A DNA stretch of 32,659 nucleotides from contig CALJUL010000118.1 in the NCBI GenBank assembly GCA_937975725.1, positions 1-32,659 of the forward strand. The letters are read 5' to 3'. The DNA is from an uncultured Pseudoxanthomonas sp. GTDB taxonomy: Bacteria; Pseudomonadota; Gammaproteobacteria; Xanthomonadales; Xanthomonadaceae. The translations under genes and the position numbers were made by a program. How positions within the stretch are numbered: the first letter of the stretch is position 1; every line of letters begins with the position of its first letter. Below are positions 14,761-22,703 of this stretch, one piece after another. A model generated the notes under the pieces. That model saw only the letters and a program-made list of their open reading frames with translations. It was not told where the DNA came from and did not search any database.

Positions 14761-15777
14761 CTAATTTTGGGCATATTCCTGCTCCGATCGGGGAAGATAT
14801 CCACAATCCAGTCCGTTAGCGTTGACTATTAGAGCCGATCGATGATCGAAGTCCGTTGCGAACGTAAGTTGCACAGCACTGAATGTGCGCGATCTTGCCT
14901 CCTCCATCGCATCCGGACTTCCCCACTTGTGCGCATCGAACGATAGGTCGTAGCCCCCCTCATCCGCTATTTGGCCAAGTGCTTCTGCCATAGCTAAAGC
15001 CCGATCATTCGCCAGATGCCAGTTTATCTGACGACTATCCTTTCTCTCCCCGCCTGCCGCATCAAGAAAAGGGGCTGCACTGGCGAAACCAAGCACCGTA
15101 AAACTCTTAACACCGCCGCTGGTGTAGCAGTACTTCGAGATAGCCTCCACGACATCCCTGATCCGACCTCTGCTCTTCGTATCGAATGCAAGTACCGCCG
15201 GCTCGAATAATCCAGACGGAACAGGCCGCTCGCCGCTCACTTCGGCCATTCGGTTGGACGCGAGCCTGCCTCGTGGAAACAAGATTGCCGGAGCAGCTAC
15301 GTACGTCGTTGCAGGCGATGTCCGAAGCACTATTAGCTGGGCCGCTGCCTTCTCCTCCGCCGCCTGACTCTCCTCTCCGCGAACGACGATCTCACTCCAT
15401 GAGAGACAACCAAGTGCGACCGTCATGCATAGAACCCAAAAATTCCCGATTGTCCTGGGCTTCAAGAAGATGTCCGACCTCTTCTGAATCCAGTCATCGG
15501 CTATCTCGGTGAGCGCGAACAGATCGCCCATGCACTTGACAGCGACACCAACCGCGACCGCCAAAGTAGCCCACACATATCCGATGTTCTTCTGCGACTT
15601 CTTCTCCAGAAGATGCTCGTCGATGGCAAATGCTGCGACCAGGGCAAGTGCAAGAACAACTGTTAGAAGCAATAGAACTGCAAGCGCTCGAACAAGCTCT
15701 GATTTGAGCGCCTCACTCCAACTACGGGCGAGCATTTGCCGAAGCCCCTGCCACCTGCTCATTTGTGTCTCCGCCAT
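14761..15777 (-). CDS. unknown three-TM protein with OmpA/MotB-like C-terminus
   Basis: A 338-residue protein that I do not recognise as a whole. Membrane segments lie at about 31-52 (ALAVLLLLTVVLALALVAAF), 65-88 and 109-131. The charge pattern (basic N-terminus and basic 98-108 loop) places the N-terminus inside and the C-terminus in the periplasm. A linker of about 50 residues leads to a domain (about 190-310) with SFTVLGFASAAPF and then NWHLANDRALAMAEAL. The latter fits the N-x-x-L-S-x-x-R-A pattern of OmpA/MotB peptidoglycan-binding domains. Codon use and base composition look less GC-rich than in the neighbours. The gene stands alone behind tRNA-Ala, suggesting acquisition. The start may instead be the ATG at 15762. 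Confidence 0.7.
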   Translation of the reverse strand: MAETQMSRWQGLRQMLARSWSEALKSELVRALAVLLLLTVVLALALVAAFAIDEHLLEKKSQKNIGYVWATLAVAVGVAVKCMGDLFALTEIADDWIQKRSDIFLKPRTIGNFWVLCMTVALGCLSWSEIVVRGEESQAAEEKAAAQLIVLRTSPATTYVAAPAILFPRGRLASNRMAEVSGERPVPSGLFEPAVLAFDTKSRGRIRDVVEAISKYCYTSGGVKSFTVLGFASAAPFLDAAGGERKDSRQINWHLANDRALAMAEALGQIADEGGYDLSFDAHKWGSPDAMEEARSRTFSAVQLTFATDFDHRSALIVNANGLDCGYLPRSEQEYAQN

Positions 15778-16092
15778 ACCCCCTCCGCGTCAGCCGCCAT
15801 ACGACGTCAACGAAACGTCCCTGTCCGAACCTGGACGGCATGTTGAGGCCAACGACGAGAGTTGGTTTGGGAGGACTGCCGCTTGTCGGCACGACCAGGT
15901 AAGTGCATTTACCTGGACTTTTTGCTCAGAGACGGCTTCGCGGGTTCCTCTCTCCAAGGACTAATGTCCACGCAAAATTCGCGTGATTCCCTCTCGCAAA
16001 ACAGGCGTTATGCACACGCCTCTTGAAGGATGGCGCCGCGGCGAATGGCCGTGCATCCCATGCCCATCCCCTGCCCGCTTGTACGCGGCACG
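15778..16092. other. gene-free spacer at the right side of the islet
   Basis: No credible gene is visible between the islet protein start and the receptor terminator. The only structure is the hairpin at 15895-15923. I looked for a repeat of the tRNA-Ala 3' end that could mark an attachment site and did not see one. Confidence 0.5.
15895..15923 (+). terminator. hairpin with T-tract and no gene to terminate
   Basis: CCAGGTAA (15895-15902) and TTACCTGG (15909-15916) form a perfect 8-bp stem with loop GTGCAT, followed by ACTTTTT. It has the form of a plus-strand terminator, yet no plus-strand gene precedes it. It may be a leftover from a lost gene or a regulatory palindrome. Confidence 0.4.
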
Positions 16093-16124
16093 AAAAAAAG
16101 CCCGCCGGCGCAATGCCGGCGGGC
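16093..16124 (-). terminator. rho-independent terminator of the maltodextrin receptor gene
   Basis: Read on the minus strand, GCCCGCCGGC and GCCGGCGGGC form a 10-bp stem around a five-base loop, followed by seven T residues. It lies 27 bases after the receptor stop codon. Confidence 0.93.
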
Positions 16125-16151
16125 CAAGGCAAGTCCTGACGAGGAGGGAGG

Positions 16152-18917
16152 TCAGAACCTGTAGTTCACGCCCAGCAGGTAGCTGCGGCCCCACTCCACG
16201 TATTCCAGCGGGCGGTCCTTGGTGCCGGCGTAGGTGCGGTAGGCTTCGTCGGTCAGGTTGCCGACCTGGAACAGGATGCTCAGGCCGCCCAGGGCGTGGC
16301 CCTCGGGGAACGAGTAGCTGACCTGCGCGTCGGTGATGTTCTCGCCGACCACGTAGCGCAGCGTGCGGTTGCCGTTGAAGTTGCCGATCTCGCCGATGAA
16401 GTCCGAACGCCGGCGCTGGTTGACGCGCGCCTCGAACCCGTTCCGCTCGTAGTAGACCGTCAGGTTGTAGACGCGCTTGGACAGGCCCGGCAGGTCGATG
16501 TCGCCGCCACCCACGCTGGAGGCGCTTTCCGGGTCGCGGATCTTGATGTTGCTGTCGTTGAACGTGGCGCTGGCGACCACGCCGAAACCCTGCAACGCCT
16601 CGCTGATCATCTCCAGCGGCAGCGACGCGGTGAGTTCCAGGCCCTGCAAGCTGCCACCCTTGCCGTTCTCCGGCTTGGCGAAGCTGCCGGTCGGATTGAC
16701 GCCGACGCCCGGGAAGTTCGGGTGCGGCGGGATGTCGGCGGTGTACTCGGACAGATCGTAGAACGGATCGGTCTGGGTGTAGATGTACGACTTCAGGTCC
16801 TTGTAGAAATAGGCCGCCGCGACGTAGGCGCGGGTGCCGAAGTACTTCTCGTAGGAGATGTCGAACGCGTTGGCACGCCACGGATCCAGCGTGGGGTCGC
16901 CGCCGTTGGCGTAGCTGTTGCGCAGGCCGGTGCCGTTCTCCGGGTCGGGACCGTCGGACGCGCTCACTTCCAGCGAAGCGCGCAACTGGTCGACGCGCGG
17001 GCGCGCCACCTGCCTGGCCAGGGCGACGCGCAGGGTCTGGTCGTTCTCGAATCCGAACGCCAGGTTCATGCTCGGCAGCACGTCGGTGAAGGTCTTGCCG
17101 AGGTGGATCGGCCGGGGATCGCTGCCGCCCGTGAGCCGGATCGCGTCGGAGGACTGGTCGACGTGCTGGACCTGCACGCCGGCGTTGCCGCGCACGCTGA
17201 CGCTGCCCCATTCGGTATCGATGTTGCCGCGGATGTAGGCGGTGGTGGTCTTCTCCCTGACGTCCCAGGCCTTGGCGACGAGGTACGGGAACGCCGTGGC
17301 GCTCGGCTCGAAGGTCATGTAGCGCGCCACGGCGGCGGGGACGTTCCAGGACGGGATGTAGCCGATGCCGGCGAAGCCGAGGTCGACCGGCCGGTACTGC
17401 AGGTCAGAGGCGATCGCCGTGATGCCCTGGGCGCCGAGGTTGATGTTGCCCTCGGGCTGGCGCTTGTTCTTCTCGCGGTCGGCGTAGTTCAGGCCGAAAT
17501 CGACGTCCGAGAATCCCTTGAGGAACGCCGGCGCCGGCAGCGAGAGCGCCAGCTTGGCGGTCCTCAGCTCATCGACGACGTTCGGCACCTTGCCGTAGCC
17601 CGATCCGTAGATGGTGCCGGTCAGGTACAGCGAATCCGGGTCCGAATAGTCGCGGCCGGGATTCAACTGCGAGAAGCCGTTGTTCCTGATCTGGAGCTGC
17701 AGCGTATCCAACTGGGGCGCCGGCAGCATCTGCGTGTTGTTCTCGAGGTTGAGTTCGTCGCGCTTGGCGCGCGACCAGCCGAGGTCGGCGACGATGCGCG
17801 CCTGGCCGGCCGTGAACTCGTTGTTCCATCCGAAGGCGTTGATCTCGTCTTCCCGATGGTTGTACATGCCGCGCACCAGCGGATACACGTTGCCGACCGT
17901 GCCGCCGGTGAAGGTGTTGTCGCCGTTGATGGCGGGATTGGTGACGTCCAGCCGGCCGTAGCCGCCGTTGTAGTCGCCGATGTGGACTTCGAACTGGTTG
18001 GCCGTGTCGACCTGCTCGGCTTCCGAATGGAACAGGTCCAGCGTGCTGGTCCAGGCGTTCGACGGGCGGAACTGCAGGGTGGCCATCACGCCGTCGCGCT
18101 TGGTTTCGCCGGTGCGGCGCAGCGCCTTGATGCCGTCGGAGTAGAACGTGCCGGCCGGCACGCCCGGGCGCCAGTTGTCGCCGATGGCCTGCCAGGGCTC
18201 GTACAGGCCCACCTGGTTCTCCTGGATCGGCGTGGTCGTATGCGAATAGCCGATCGAGAAGCCGAAGGTGCGCGCCTGGTTCTGGGTGATGTAGCTGGCG
18301 TTGATGCGCTCGCCGTAGGCGGAGGCGTCGGCCGCGGCGCCAAGCGAGTTGCGCTGGCCGCGCACGCCCAGGGCGCCCACCGGCGCATCGAAGCTCAGCG
18401 GGCGCACCGTCTGCATGTCGATCGTGCCCGACAGGCCCTGGCCGATCAGGCCGGAGTCGGGCGTCTTGTACACCGTCACGCCGCTGACCAGTTCCGACGG
18501 GTACTGGTCGAACTCGACACTGCGGTTGTCGCCGGTGCTGACCATCTCGCGGCCGTTGAGCAGCGTGGTGGAGAAGTCCGGCGACAGACCGCGCACGCTG
18601 ATCACCTGCGCACGGCCGGCGACGCGCTGCGCGGCCAGGCCCGGCAGGCGGCCGATGGATTCGCCGATGCTGACGTCCGGCAACTTGCCGATGTCTTCGG
18701 CGGAGACCGCCTCGACGATGGAGGTGGAATCGCGCTTGACCGAGATCGCGCTCTCGATGCCGCGGCGGATGCCGGTGACCACCACGGTGTCCAGTTCGGT
18801 GGCGTCGGTCTGCGGGTCCTGTGCGGCCGTTTCCGCCGTCTGGGCGTGCACGCCGGTCGCGGTCAGCGTGATGGCGGACGCCAACGCCGCACTAAGCAGG
18901 TTGCGCTTGAATTGCAT
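16152..18917 (-). CDS. TonB-dependent receptor, probably for maltodextrins
   Basis: A 921-residue outer-membrane transporter. The signal peptide (about 1-26, LLSAALASAITLTATGVHAQ) is followed by a TonB-box-like DTVVVTGIRRGIESAI and a plug domain (EDIGKLPDVSIGESIGRLPG, VISVRGLSPDFSTTLLNGRE). A long beta-barrel ends in LLGVNYRF with a C-terminal Phe. The size and the IRRGIESAI...GKLPD plug style fit the large TonB receptors of Xanthomonadaceae and Caulobacter that import oligosaccharides. Neighbouring GH13 enzymes and a sugar transporter suggest maltodextrins. The ATG at 18917 is chosen because GGAGAGGGG precedes it and the signal peptide starts there. An operator copy lies 136 bases upstream. 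Confidence 0.9.
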   Translation of the reverse strand: MQFKRNLLSAALASAITLTATGVHAQTAETAAQDPQTDATELDTVVVTGIRRGIESAISVKRDSTSIVEAVSAEDIGKLPDVSIGESIGRLPGLAAQRVAGRAQVISVRGLSPDFSTTLLNGREMVSTGDNRSVEFDQYPSELVSGVTVYKTPDSGLIGQGLSGTIDMQTVRPLSFDAPVGALGVRGQRNSLGAAADASAYGERINASYITQNQARTFGFSIGYSHTTTPIQENQVGLYEPWQAIGDNWRPGVPAGTFYSDGIKALRRTGETKRDGVMATLQFRPSNAWTSTLDLFHSEAEQVDTANQFEVHIGDYNGGYGRLDVTNPAINGDNTFTGGTVGNVYPLVRGMYNHREDEINAFGWNNEFTAGQARIVADLGWSRAKRDELNLENNTQMLPAPQLDTLQLQIRNNGFSQLNPGRDYSDPDSLYLTGTIYGSGYGKVPNVVDELRTAKLALSLPAPAFLKGFSDVDFGLNYADREKNKRQPEGNINLGAQGITAIASDLQYRPVDLGFAGIGYIPSWNVPAAVARYMTFEPSATAFPYLVAKAWDVREKTTTAYIRGNIDTEWGSVSVRGNAGVQVQHVDQSSDAIRLTGGSDPRPIHLGKTFTDVLPSMNLAFGFENDQTLRVALARQVARPRVDQLRASLEVSASDGPDPENGTGLRNSYANGGDPTLDPWRANAFDISYEKYFGTRAYVAAAYFYKDLKSYIYTQTDPFYDLSEYTADIPPHPNFPGVGVNPTGSFAKPENGKGGSLQGLELTASLPLEMISEALQGFGVVASATFNDSNIKIRDPESASSVGGGDIDLPGLSKRVYNLTVYYERNGFEARVNQRRRSDFIGEIGNFNGNRTLRYVVGENITDAQVSYSFPEGHALGGLSILFQVGNLTDEAYRTYAGTKDRPLEYVEWGRSYLLGVNYRF

Positions 18918-19053
18918 GTTCCCCTCTCCAAGGACGTTGTATGCGATGAGCCGGGTGCGTCGTGCGGGACGATCGCCCGGCTCTGCTGCGCCGGAGCGAT
19001 GGCGCTCCGGAACGTGCGGCAATGGTAGTGGCGCGCGCAGGCGCACAAACGGC

Positions 19054-19070
19054 CCTGCATACGTATTCAT
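19054..19070. promoter_or_regulatory. LacI-type operator, copy 1
   Basis: CCTGCATACGTATTCAT. The 14-base core TGCATACGTATTCA is a near-perfect palindrome around ATACGTAT. Its reverse complement is repeated exactly over 17 bases at 20948-20964. It lies 136 bases upstream of the TonB receptor start. The CG-centred palindrome is typical of LacI/GalR-family sites. Confidence 0.75.
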
Positions 19071-19210
19071 CGCCGTGCATCGCATTCACACGACACGCGC
19101 TCCGTGCACGTGCGGACACGCGCCGCATACGCCTGCGCGCACGCATCCGCGCGCCCTGCCGGCAGCGTGCACGACGTTGCGGTGCGCCCGATGCGAAGGC
19201 CCGGCGCGGC

Positions 19211-19222
19211 GTAAACGTTTTC
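19211..19222. promoter_or_regulatory. possible second LacI-type site
   Basis: GTAAACGTTTTC contains the palindrome AAACGTTT and resembles catabolite-response-type LacI-family operators. It lies just after the glucosidase stop and about 290 bases before the receptor start. The sequence differs from the ATACGTAT sites, so it may be bound by another regulator or occur by chance. Confidence 0.25.
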
Positions 19223-19230
19223 CGGCCGGA

Positions 19231-20844
19231 TCAGCCGATGACGGCGTAGTGCACGCCGCGCGGCGGCAGCAACAGGCGCTGACCATAGCGCGCGGCGGCG
19301 GCGAAGCCGTGGCCGTCGAGCGCCGCGCCCGTCCCGGGTGGCAACTGCCATTCCACCGGCGCAGCGGAGAGGTTGAACACCGCCAGCAACGCCTGGTCGC
19401 CGGCCCGACGAGTGAACGCGAGGACGGGTTCCGGCGCGTCGTGGAAACGGATGCTGCCGGTGCGCAAGGCGGGCTGGCCGTTGCGCCAGGCCAGGAAGCG
19501 GCGCACCTGGTTGAGCACGGAAGCGGGATCGGCTTCCTGCGCCGCCACGCTGATGGCGCGATGCTCCGGCGGGATCGGCAGCCACGGCGCGGCATGGCTG
19601 AAGCCCGCCTGCTCTTGGCCGTCCCACGGCATCGGCGTGCGGCAACCGTCGCGGCCCTTGAAGTTGGGCCAGAACGTCTTGCCGTAGGGATCCTGCAATG
19701 CATCGTAGGGCACGTCGGCTTCGGGCAGCCCAAGTTCCTCGCCCTGGTACAGGCAGACCGAGCCGCGCAGCGAGCACACCAGCGCCACCAGTTGCGCCGC
19801 CAAAGCCGGCGAAGCATCGCCATTGCCCCAGCGCGTCACCGCGCGCTGCACATCGTGGTTGGACACCGCCCAGCACGGCCAGCCCTCGGCCATCGCCGCC
19901 TCCAGCCGCTCGACCGTGGCGCGGATGTAGGCGGCGCTGCCGTCCTCGGTCAGCAGCTCGAAGCTGTAGCCCATGTGCAGGCGCTGGTCGGTGACGTACT
20001 CTGCGGTGGTCGCCAGCGAATCCTCCGACGAGATCTCGCCCAGCGCGGCCGCGTCCGGATAGCGGTCCAGCAGCGCGCGCAGGCGCTCCAGGAACGGGAT
20101 GTTCTCCGGCTGCGTGTTGTTGTACCAGTGGTACTGGTAGGCGTAGGGATTGTCCGGGCTGAAGCCGCGGCCGAAGCGCTTGTCCTTCGGCTTGGGCGGA
20201 TTGTCGCGCAGCCGCGCGTCGTGGAAGCAGAAGTTGATCGCGTCCAGGCGCAGGCCGTCCACGCCGCGGTCCAGCCAGAACCGCACGTTGTCCAGCGTGG
20301 CCTGCTGCACCTGCGGATTGTGGAAGTTCAGGTCGGGCTGGCTGGCGAGGAAGTTGTGCAGGTAGTACTGCTCGCGCCGCGGTTCCCAGCGCCAGGCCAC
20401 GCCGCCGAACAGCGACATCCAGTTGTTGGGCGGCGTGCCGTCTTCCTTCGGATCGGCCCAGACGTACCAGTCGGCCTTCGGGTTGTCGCGGCTCTCGCGG
20501 CTCTCCTTGAACCAGGGATGCTCCACCGAGCAATGGCTCAGCACCTGGTCGATCATCACCTTGATGCCCAGCGAATGCGCCTTGGCCAGCAGCCGGTCGA
20601 AGTCGTCCAGCGTGCCGAACAGCGGGTCCACGTCGCGGTAGTCGGCGATGTCGTAGCCGAAGTCGGCCATCGGCGACTTGAAGAACGGCGAGATCCAGAT
20701 GGCGTCCACGCCCAGCCCGGCGATGTAGTCGAGCTTCTCGACGATGCCCGGCAGGTCGCCCACGCCATCCCCGTTGGTATCCAGGAAGCTGCGGGGGTAG
20801 ATCTGGTAGATCACCGCGCCGCGCCACCAGTTGTTCTTCGTCAT
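19231..20844 (-). CDS. GH13 alpha-glucosidase, cytoplasmic
   Basis: A 537-residue glycoside hydrolase of the oligo-1,6-glucosidase/alpha-glucosidase type that releases glucose from imported maltodextrins. The opening NNWWRGAVIYQIYPRSFLDT and GDGVGDLPGI are diagnostic. Catalytic residues are Asp201 (DGLRLDAINF, nucleophile), Glu270 (ALGEISSED, acid/base) and Asp331 (AVSNHDVQR). No signal peptide is present, so it acts in the cytoplasm. The ATG at 20844 gives the family N-terminus. A further in-frame extension of 117 residues is arginine-rich and rejected. It is divergent from the transporter gene, with an operator in the shared region. Substrate linkage (alpha-1,4 or alpha-1,6) cannot be fixed from sequence alone. 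Confidence 0.93.
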   Translation of the reverse strand: MTKNNWWRGAVIYQIYPRSFLDTNGDGVGDLPGIVEKLDYIAGLGVDAIWISPFFKSPMADFGYDIADYRDVDPLFGTLDDFDRLLAKAHSLGIKVMIDQVLSHCSVEHPWFKESRESRDNPKADWYVWADPKEDGTPPNNWMSLFGGVAWRWEPRREQYYLHNFLASQPDLNFHNPQVQQATLDNVRFWLDRGVDGLRLDAINFCFHDARLRDNPPKPKDKRFGRGFSPDNPYAYQYHWYNNTQPENIPFLERLRALLDRYPDAAALGEISSEDSLATTAEYVTDQRLHMGYSFELLTEDGSAAYIRATVERLEAAMAEGWPCWAVSNHDVQRAVTRWGNGDASPALAAQLVALVCSLRGSVCLYQGEELGLPEADVPYDALQDPYGKTFWPNFKGRDGCRTPMPWDGQEQAGFSHAAPWLPIPPEHRAISVAAQEADPASVLNQVRRFLAWRNGQPALRTGSIRFHDAPEPVLAFTRRAGDQALLAVFNLSAAPVEWQLPPGTGAALDGHGFAAAARYGQRLLLPPRGVHYAVIG

Positions 20845-21212
20845 CGCTGCACCAGGCTGCACGCATGGCGCGCCCTCGGCGCGCTCGGCGGGCGCCACTA
20901 TTCCACGACTCGCCCGCGAACGTGAGAGCAGGCCGGCGCGCCTGCGCATGAATACGTATGCAGGCGAACGGCCGCCGCCGCGCCCATTCGCAACGCTGAA
21001 GACAAAAGCGCCACGCCGCGCCTTCCGCCAAATCCAATGCCGACAAGGAGTTGCGCGCGCATCGCCGGCCGGAACGGCGCATCGCGCGATGCGGATGGCG
21101 GGGCGCGACCTCCTTGCAGTGCAGCATGGAATCGCCCGCGCTTGCCTGCAAGATGCCGCCACGCCGCGCGGCGACGCGCGCCTCTTCTTCGCCACACGAC
21201 CGGAAACACCGA
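20845..21212. other. divergent glucosidase/transporter control region
   Basis: A 368-base spacer between divergent sugar genes. It contains the operator at 20948-20964 and no convincing gene. Core promoter elements for either direction are not clear to me. Confidence 0.6.
20948..20964. promoter_or_regulatory. LacI-type operator, copy 2
   Basis: ATGAATACGTATGCAGG is the exact 17-base reverse complement of the site at 19054-19070. It lies 104 bases upstream of the glucosidase ATG and 249 bases upstream of the transporter ATG. Confidence 0.75.
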
Positions 21213-22703
21213 ATGACTCCGAAGCCGCGCCTGTCCTTCTGGCAGATCTGGAACATGTGCTTCGGCTTCCTCGGCATCCAGTTCGGGTTCGCCCTGCAGA
21301 ACGCCAACGTCAGCCGCATCTTCCAGACGCTGGGCGCGGACATGGACGACGTGCCGGGCCTGTGGATCGCCGCGCCGCTGACGGGCCTGATCGTGCAGCC
21401 CATCATCGGCCACCTGTCCGACCGCACCTGGACCCGCCTGGGCCGGCGCCGCCCCTACTTCCTCTGGGGCGCGATCTTCTCCACCGCCGCGCTGTTCGTC
21501 ATGCCCAATTCGCCGGCGCTTTGGATCGCGGCCGGCACGCTGTGGATCCTGGATGCGTCGCTCAACGTGTCGATGGAGCCATTCCGCGCCTTCGTCGGCG
21601 ACCAGTTGCCGCCGAAGCAGCGCCCCGCAGGCTACGCCATGCAGAGCTTCTTCATCGGCGTGGGATCGGTGGTGGCGAGCATGCTGCCGTGGCTGCTGGC
21701 GAAGGCCGGCGTGTCGAACACGGCCGCCCCGGGCCTCGTGCCCGACACGGTGACCTACGCGTTCTACTTCGGCGGCGCGGTGCTGTTCCTCGCCGTCGCC
21801 TGGACAGTGCTGCGCACGCGCGAATATCCGCCGGAGCAACTGGCCGCATTCGACGACGCATCGCCCGCCGGCGTGGCATCGGACGCACACGTGGACCGCG
21901 ACCGCGCACGCGCGCAGTCGATGGTGTGGCTGGTGGCCGGGCTGGCCGGCGTCGCCGCCATTGCGTGGTGGAGGCTCGACCGCCTGCTCTACGTGCTGGC
22001 CGGCGGTGTCGCTGCCTACGGCCTGGCGCTGCTGCTTGCCAGCGCCTGGCGCGCGCGCAACATGTTCACCTCCATCATGGCCGACCTGCAGGCGATGCCG
22101 GACACGATGCGGCGGCTGGCGGTGGTGCAGTTCTTCTCGTGGTTCGCGCTGTTCGCCATGTGGATCTACGCCACGGCGGCGGTGACCGGCGTGCACTACG
22201 GCGCCACCGACACCGCCTCGGCCGACTACAACGAGGGCGCCAACTGGGTGGGCGTGCTGTTCGCCGCTTACAACGGCTTCGCCGCGCTGGCGGCGATCCT
22301 GATCCCGTGGATGGTACGCGCATTCGGCCTGCGCATGAGCCACCTGGTCAACGTGTCGCTGGGCGGCCTGGGGCTGCTATCGTTCCTGCTGGTCCGCGAT
22401 CCGCAATGGCTGCTGCTGTCGATGGTCGGCGTGGGCTTTGCCTGGGCGTCGATCCTATCGCTGCCCTACGCGCTGCTGTCCGACAGCCTGCCGGCGGAGA
22501 AGATGGGCGTATACATGGGCATCTTCAATTTCTTCATCGTCATCCCGCAATTGGTGGCGGTCAGCATCCTGGGCTTCCTGCTCAAGCTCTTCGCCGGCGG
22601 CCAGCCGATCTACGCGCTGGCCATCGGCGGCGCCAGCCTGCTGGTGGCGGGCCTGTGCGTCCTGTGGGTGAAAGAACCGCGCCCCGGTCCGGAGGCCGCC
22701 TAA
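21213..22703 (+). CDS. MFS sugar transporter, SLC45/GPH (MalY-like)
   Basis: A 496-residue inner-membrane protein with about twelve hydrophobic segments. It begins PRLSFWQIWNMCFGFLGIQF and contains GHLSDRTWTRLGRRRP (about 66-81), the charged loop typical of sucrose/maltose-type major facilitator transporters. A polar loop of about 40 residues follows the sixth segment (REYPPEQLAAFDDASP onward). Together with the TonB receptor and GH13 genes this fits import of maltose or maltodextrin across the inner membrane, as described for Caulobacter MalY-type systems. The ATG at 21213 follows family start spacing. Its stop overlaps the start of the next gene (TAATG), so the two are co-translated. Confidence 0.88.
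   Translation: MTPKPRLSFWQIWNMCFGFLGIQFGFALQNANVSRIFQTLGADMDDVPGLWIAAPLTGLIVQPIIGHLSDRTWTRLGRRRPYFLWGAIFSTAALFVMPNSPALWIAAGTLWILDASLNVSMEPFRAFVGDQLPPKQRPAGYAMQSFFIGVGSVVASMLPWLLAKAGVSNTAAPGLVPDTVTYAFYFGGAVLFLAVAWTVLRTREYPPEQLAAFDDASPAGVASDAHVDRDRARAQSMVWLVAGLAGVAAIAWWRLDRLLYVLAGGVAAYGLALLLASAWRARNMFTSIMADLQAMPDTMRRLAVVQFFSWFALFAMWIYATAAVTGVHYGATDTASADYNEGANWVGVLFAAYNGFAALAAILIPWMVRAFGLRMSHLVNVSLGGLGLLSFLLVRDPQWLLLSMVGVGFAWASILSLPYALLSDSLPAEKMGVYMGIFNFFIVIPQLVAVSILGFLLKLFAGGQPIYALAIGGASLLVAGLCVLWVKEPRPGPEAA

Larger units (their letters stand above)
18918..19230. other. receptor upstream region
   Basis: A 313-base spacer between the receptor start and the glucosidase stop, both on the minus strand. 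It holds the operator-like palindrome at 19054-19070 and a second LacI-type site at 19211-19222. I see no small gene in it. Confidence 0.6.

Noticed and set aside
15778..16092. Attachment-site repeat of the tRNA-Ala 3' end at the far side of the islet
   Set aside because: I searched by eye for TCCCTGGCTCCACCA or a close variant and found none, so an att site is not claimed.
16296..19028. A 910-codon open frame antisense to the TonB receptor
   Set aside because: High-GC genes leave long open frames on the opposite strand. The receptor frame has signal peptide, plug and barrel motifs, while the antisense translation is low-complexity and matches no domain.
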